DNA of 16,530 nt from NCBI GenBank assembly GCA_945876405.1, contig CAMCOJ010000009.1, positions 1 through 16,530 of the forward strand, read 5' to 3'. The notes beneath the pieces are model-generated. The model was given only the letters and a program-made list of their open reading frames with translations. It did not search any database and had not been told where the DNA came from. The stretch comes from an uncultured Ruminococcus sp. Lineage in GTDB: Bacteria > Bacillota > Clostridia > Oscillospirales > Ruminococcaceae. Position numbers and translations under genes: made by a program. Numbering within the stretch: position 1 is the stretch's first letter; the number at the start of each line of letters is the position of its first letter. This document shows, piece after piece, positions 13,227 through 16,530 of the stretch.

Positions 13227-13256
13227 CCCCCTCGCTTTTTGTGAAGCGGGGGGTTT
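13227..13256 (+). terminator. Probable terminator of the diguanylate cyclase gene
   Basis: CCCCC-T-CGCTT (13227-13237) pairs with AAGCGGGGGG (13244-13253) with one bulged T, around a 6-base loop, starting six bases after the stop codon. The following T-run is short (TTTGTAT), so the terminator is moderate. On the minus strand no T-run follows, so it is not a convincing terminator for convergent ptsI. Confidence 0.65.
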
Positions 13257-13286
13257 GTATATGCAAAAACATTGCTGTCGTTTACA

Positions 13287-14918
13287 TCATCCGTTCAGAT
13301 TGATTTTTCTTACAGTGTCTCGTACCTTCAGAACAAGGGAAGGAGAAACAGAAAGTTCATCGATACCCATCCGGAGAAATGTTTCTGTCAGCGAAGTGTC
13401 CGCTGCCAGTTCACCGCAGATGCCAATCCATATGCCGTTTTTATGGGCGTTTTCTGCTGACATTTCTATAAGGCGAAGAATTGCTTCATGATGTGTGTCA
13501 CAGAAACGTTCAACGCGGGGATTCTGCCGGTCGCAGGCGAGAGTGTACTGAGTAAGGTCATTTGTGCCGACACTGAAAAAGTCAACCATTGGAGCAAGTC
13601 GGTCACTGATAATTGCGGCAGCGGGTGTTTCAATCATAATTCCAAGTTCAATATTTTCAGAATATTCGATATCTGACTCTTTCAGCTCATTTTTTACTTC
13701 ACTGCAAAGGGCGAGTATTTCCTCAAGCTCAGATATGCTTGTAATCATAGGAAACATAATTCCGAGTCTGCCGTATACAGAGGCACGGTACAAAGCCCTG
13801 AGCTGTACCCGGAATATTTCCGGTCTTGACAGGCAAAGACGAATTGCACGAAGACCAAGAGCCGGATTTTCTTCATGCTCAAGATGAAAATAATCTGCCT
13901 GCTTGTCTGCACCGATGTCCAGAGTCCGGATGATTACTTTTCCGGGAATACTTTCAAGTACGTGTTTGTATATCCTGAACTGCTCTTCCTCAGCCGGATA
14001 GTCAGTATTCTCCAGATACATGAACTCGCTGCGGAACAGACCGATTCCGCCTGCATCGCTGCCAAGCACTGTATCAATGCTTCCGGCACTTCCGATATTG
14101 GCGAATATATCTATTTTCTTTCCGTCCAAAGTTATGTTTTCCCTGCCTTTCAGTTCCTGAAGCAGTTTTTTCTTTTCTTCCTCTTCCTGCTGCTTCTGTT
14201 TGTATTCGGATAAAGTCGCTTCATCAGGGTCCACAATAAATGTGCCGGTGAAACCGTCTGCGATGGCAGTCGTTCCGTCCTTTATCTGTGTCAGAAATTC
14301 TTCTCCCAGTCCGATTATGGCAGGGATATTCATGTTTCCTGCAAGAATAACTGTGTGTGAACCGGATGACCCGCAGGAAGTTGCAAAGGCAAGTACCTTA
14401 TCCTTATCCAGGGATACTGTCTCACTTGGTGCAAGATCATCGGCACAGATAATTACTTTTTCCGCAGATGGCACTGCTTCCGTTTCACATCCATTCATGC
14501 ATGCAATGATACGATTTGAAATGTCATGCACATCTGCGGCTCTTGCCTGCATATAGCTGTCATCCATAGATGAGAACATGTCAGCAAAATTGCCGGCAGT
14601 AACTGACACTGCATATTCTGCGTTTACGTTCTGTTCTGTAATCATTTTTGTAATTGCTTCATTGTAGTCATCATCTTCGATCATCATCATATGAATTTCA
14701 AAAATCTGTGCATTTGCTTCACCGACTTCTTTCAGTGCTTTTTCATAAATCTTCCGGAGCTGTTCAGTTGCTTTTCCCTTAGCCTTTTCAAGACGTTCAA
14801 GCTCAGTACTGGTGTTGTCAGTTTTTATCTTTTTTACCTGAATATTCTTACGGCGGAATATTGAAATACTTCCGATAGCGATTGCACCGTAAACGCCTTT
14901 TCCATGATACTTTACCAT
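13287..14918 (-). CDS. ptsI: Phosphoenolpyruvate-protein phosphotransferase (PTS enzyme I)
   Basis: Takes phosphate from PEP onto its own histidine and passes it to HPr, the entry step of the sugar phosphotransferase system, in the cytoplasm. From ATG 14918 the protein is 543 residues. The N-terminal part has an HPr-binding helical region and the phosphohistidine domain with His188 in GSSGSHTVILAGNMNIPAI. The C-terminal PEP-binding barrel shows GGIGLFRSEF, IIRTLDIGADKQADYF, IMFPMI, VGTNDLTQYTLACDRQN and GICGELAAD with catalytic Cys501. His188 and Cys501 fall one residue from E. coli His189 and Cys502, which supports this start; ATG 14927 would add three residues and abuts its AAAAGGG site. 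The stretch before the histidine reads GSSGSH where GGRTSH is usual, but the histidine and the following IPA are kept. It is the last gene of the ptsG-ptsH-ptsI operon. Confidence 0.95.
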   Translation of the reverse strand: MVKYHGKGVYGAIAIGSISIFRRKNIQVKKIKTDNTSTELERLEKAKGKATEQLRKIYEKALKEVGEANAQIFEIHMMMIEDDDYNEAITKMITEQNVNAEYAVSVTAGNFADMFSSMDDSYMQARAADVHDISNRIIACMNGCETEAVPSAEKVIICADDLAPSETVSLDKDKVLAFATSCGSSGSHTVILAGNMNIPAIIGLGEEFLTQIKDGTTAIADGFTGTFIVDPDEATLSEYKQKQQEEEEKKKLLQELKGRENITLDGKKIDIFANIGSAGSIDTVLGSDAGGIGLFRSEFMYLENTDYPAEEEQFRIYKHVLESIPGKVIIRTLDIGADKQADYFHLEHEENPALGLRAIRLCLSRPEIFRVQLRALYRASVYGRLGIMFPMITSISELEEILALCSEVKNELKESDIEYSENIELGIMIETPAAAIISDRLAPMVDFFSVGTNDLTQYTLACDRQNPRVERFCDTHHEAILRLIEMSAENAHKNGIWIGICGELAADTSLTETFLRMGIDELSVSPSLVLKVRDTVRKINLNG

Positions 14919-14964
14919 AGGTCTCATCCCTTTTCTGTAATTTTTTGTTTTTCCTCAGCCTGTA

Positions 14965-15222
14965 TCAGAGATTTACTTCAAGAAACCTTCTGATTGTTTC
15001 CAGTGCAGCTTCTTCATTTCCGCCGTTAGCTGTGATAGTGACAGTATCACCGCATTTTACGCCAAGTCCCATCAGAGCCATAAGCTTTTTTGCTCCAACG
15101 GTTTTGCCGCCTTTTGTAACAGTAATCTCGCTGTCCAGTGACTTTGCGGTTTTTGCAAGCATACCGGCCGGCCTTGCGTGGATTCCAAGTTCGTCCTTAA
15201 TTGTGTAATCAAATGTTTTCAT
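14965..15222 (-). CDS. ptsH: Phosphocarrier protein HPr, with Lys in place of regulatory Ser46
   Basis: Carries phosphate from enzyme I to EIIA domains. The 85-residue protein begins MKTFDYTIKDELGIHARPAG, with the phosphoacceptor at exactly His15 and the conserved Arg17. In an ungapped alignment to Bacillus HPr, the position of regulatory Ser46 is Lys46: the sequence reads GKTVGAKKLMALMGLG against GKTVNLKSIMGVMSLG. Codons are AAA AAG, so this is not an ambiguous base. Such a protein should still work in sugar uptake but should not be a substrate of HPr kinase/phosphorylase. Related sequences with K/R at this site occur in Clostridia. ATG 15222 is chosen for AAGGAAG nine bases upstream and the usual length; the frame extends to an ATG at 15240 that contains that site. 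It lies 18 bases after ptsG and 46 before ptsI. Confidence 0.96.
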   Translation of the reverse strand: MKTFDYTIKDELGIHARPAGMLAKTAKSLDSEITVTKGGKTVGAKKLMALMGLGVKCGDTVTITANGGNEEAALETIRRFLEVNL

Positions 15223-15240
15223 AGCAGTACTTCCTTCCAT

Positions 15241-16483
15241 TTATTTAATTTCAATAATTTTATTTCCGGCAGTTACATGTTCTGCGGAAACGATTTCCAC
15301 TGTTTCATAATCATCTGTATTGCAGATAATCATAGGGGTTGTGGTCTGATATCCTGCTTTACGGATTTCATCAAGTTCAAATGAGATCAGCAGATCTCCT
15401 TTGTGTATTTCCTGTCCGTCAGAAACATGTGTCTTAAAGAATTTGCCGTTCAGCTTTACGGTGTCAATACCGATATGGAGCAGAATCTCACAGCCATTTT
15501 CAGACACAAGACTGACTGCATGCCCGGTATCAAAGACCATTTCCACTTTTCCGTCACAAGGAGAGTAGAGTTTACCCTCTTCAGGTTCAATTGCAGCACC
15601 TTCTCCGAGAACTTTTGAAGAAAATGCTTCGTCCTGCACATTTTCAAGTGGCACAAATCTGCCGTTCATGTGGGCTGATAAAGTAATGGTATTTTTACTG
15701 TTTTCAGCTTTCCGGTCTGTTGTTTCCGGATGAGCAGTATTACGGGCGAATGTGATATCCTGCATTGCTTCCGCATTATCCGAATCAGGTTTTTCGAGGA
15801 AATCTTCCAGAGCGGATTTTATAACGGAAACCTGAGGACCATAAATGATCTGTACACCGTTCCCTTTGTGTATGACGCCTGAAGCTCCGCTTTCCTTCAG
15901 CAGACTGTCTTTAATTAAACCAGGGTCCATGACAGTTACTCTCAAACGAGTTGCACAGCAGTCGATGTCAGAGATATTGGATCTGCCGCCAAGGCCCTTC
16001 AGGATAAGTGCACTGACTCTTTCGGATTCGGCATTGCTCTTTTCAGTTGTTTCTTTTTTAGTATTCATATCACTGCGGGTATAAAGTTTTGTTTCTTCAC
16101 CATCAGCTTCCCTTCCTGGTGTTTTAAGATTTAACTTTGTTATCATGAAATAAAACACAAAGTAGTATACAACCGCATAGGCCAGACCCACTATGACAAT
16201 CCATATCCAGTTTGTCTTTTCATTTCCCTGCAGAATACCAAAAAGAGTGAGGTCAATTGCACCGCCGGAAAAGGTCATTCCTACACCAACGTTTAAAATG
16301 TGCATCAGCATGTAGGAAAGTCCGGCGAGGACACAGTGTACTGCGTACATAGCAGGAGCAACGAACAGGAATGTAAATTCCAGAGGCTCTGTTATACCGG
16401 TCAGCATGGAAGTAAGTGCAGCAGAGAGAAGAAGACCTCCGGCTGTTTTCTTCTTTTCCGGACGTGCAGCACGGTACATGGCA
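15241..16483 (-). CDS. ptsG: PTS glucose/N-acetylglucosamine-type permease EIICBA (5' partial)
   Basis: Transports and phosphorylates a sugar, probably glucose or N-acetylglucosamine. The genuine fragment is 413 residues and lacks the first part of EIIC. It holds the end of the EIIC membrane domain (fragment residues 1-120) with the sugar-binding signature TGITEPLEFTFLF and LNVGVGMTFSGGAIDLTLFGILQGN. EIIB follows (about 154-230), with the phosphorylated Cys176 in DIDCCATRLRVTV. After a hydrophilic linker comes EIIA (about 266-413), with His321 (DTGHAVSL) and active-site His336 (LLHIGIDTVKLNG), spaced 15 apart as in E. coli His75/His90. At the right edge family sequence (AMYRAARPEKKKTAGG) runs up to base 16483, where sequencing adapter begins. 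The ten residues MGSEMCIRDS that appear to precede it are translated adapter. The substrate is not decidable without the missing EIIC part. The order ptsG-ptsH-ptsI matches Bacillus. Confidence 0.95.
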
Positions 16484-16530
16484 CTGTCTCTTATACACAT
16501 CTCCGAGCCCACGAGACAGGCAGAAATCTC
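16484..16530 (+). other. Illumina Nextera adapter and i7 index left in the assembly (artefact)
   Basis: Bases 16484-16502 are the 19-base Tn5 mosaic end CTGTCTCTTATACACATCT. They are followed by CCGAGCCCACGAGAC (16503-16517), which completes the Nextera read-through adapter. Next come eight bases AGGCAGAA (16518-16525), which match a standard Nextera i7 index, and ATCTC (16526-16530), the start of the P7 flow-cell sequence. The order is exactly that of an untrimmed library adapter. It is not a biological transposon end and should be removed; real sequence stops at 16483. Confidence 0.98.

Noticed and set aside
13227..13256. Bidirectional terminator serving ptsI as well
   Set aside because: On the minus strand the hairpin is followed by GAAATG rather than a T-run, so termination of ptsI cannot be claimed here.
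16253..16498. Minus-strand frame beginning MYKRQ
   Set aside because: It starts inside the adapter and runs through ptsG in another frame; it has no recognisable content.
16484..16502. 19-base Tn5 mosaic end as evidence of a natural transposon insertion
   Set aside because: It is followed by library adapter, index and P7 sequence rather than IS50 or host DNA, so it is a library artefact.
15241..16512. Apparently complete 423-residue PTS protein starting MGSEMCIRDS
   Set aside because: The first ten residues are translation of Nextera adapter; the real gene is open at its 5' end and begins at the adapter junction, base 16483.

Overview
The window looks like chromosomal DNA from an anaerobic, Gram-positive-type Clostridia bacterium of the Oscillospiraceae, close to Ruminococcus. 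This is inferred from four things. There is a secreted papain-family protease ending in a cellulosomal type I dockerin. Ribosomal-protein leaders and strong AGGAGG ribosome-binding sites have Firmicutes form. The diguanylate cyclase carries a C-terminal extension of a kind I associate with rumen and gut Clostridia. The PTS genes run in ptsG-ptsH-ptsI order. Both ends are contig ends. The left end cuts an ABC ATPase inside its Walker A motif. The right end finishes with 47 bases of Illumina Nextera adapter plus index (16484-16530), which is not biological sequence.

Layout. 1-511 (+): ATPase of a lactococcin-972-type export ABC transporter. 679-1830 (-): rplJ-rplL behind an L10 leader with an attenuator hairpin and a consensus promoter. 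1849-3000 (-): a long-form PRPP synthetase. 3168-3626 (-): a ComEA-like membrane-anchored DNA-binding protein. 3786-6357 (+): the rpmG-secE-nusG-rplK-rplA cluster, with structured leaders before rplK and rplA and a near-perfect bidirectional terminator. 6361-9262 (-): a four-gene operon (small membrane protein, 2-hydroxyacid dehydrogenase, proB, acidic membrane-anchored protein) whose promoter is followed by a GC-rich structured 5' UTR. 9337-11052 (-): secreted C1A protease with dockerin. 11374-13221 (+): membrane-bound diguanylate cyclase. 13287-16483 (-): ptsI, ptsH and the 3' part of an EIICBA glucose-type permease.

How the genes fit together. The centre is translation and secretion housekeeping: L33, L11, L1, L10, L7/L12, NusG and SecE. 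The usual secE-nusG-rplKAJL-rpoBC order is broken, because rplJL sits on the opposite strand and rpoB does not follow it. The right end is a complete phosphotransfer chain from PEP through EI (His188, Cys501) and HPr (His15) to EIIA and EIIB, ending at a sugar permease. HPr has Lys rather than Ser at position 46, so the classical HPr-kinase/CcpA route of catabolite repression should not act through this protein. The dockerin protease and the diguanylate cyclase are divergently transcribed from a shared 321-base intergenic region.

I found no CRISPR array, insertion sequence, tRNA or rRNA. I see no wholly new multi-gene system. The least explained items are the GC-rich 5' element at 9163-9226, the paired rplK/rplA leader structures, the C-terminal domain of the cyclase, and the two uncharacterised membrane proteins around proB.
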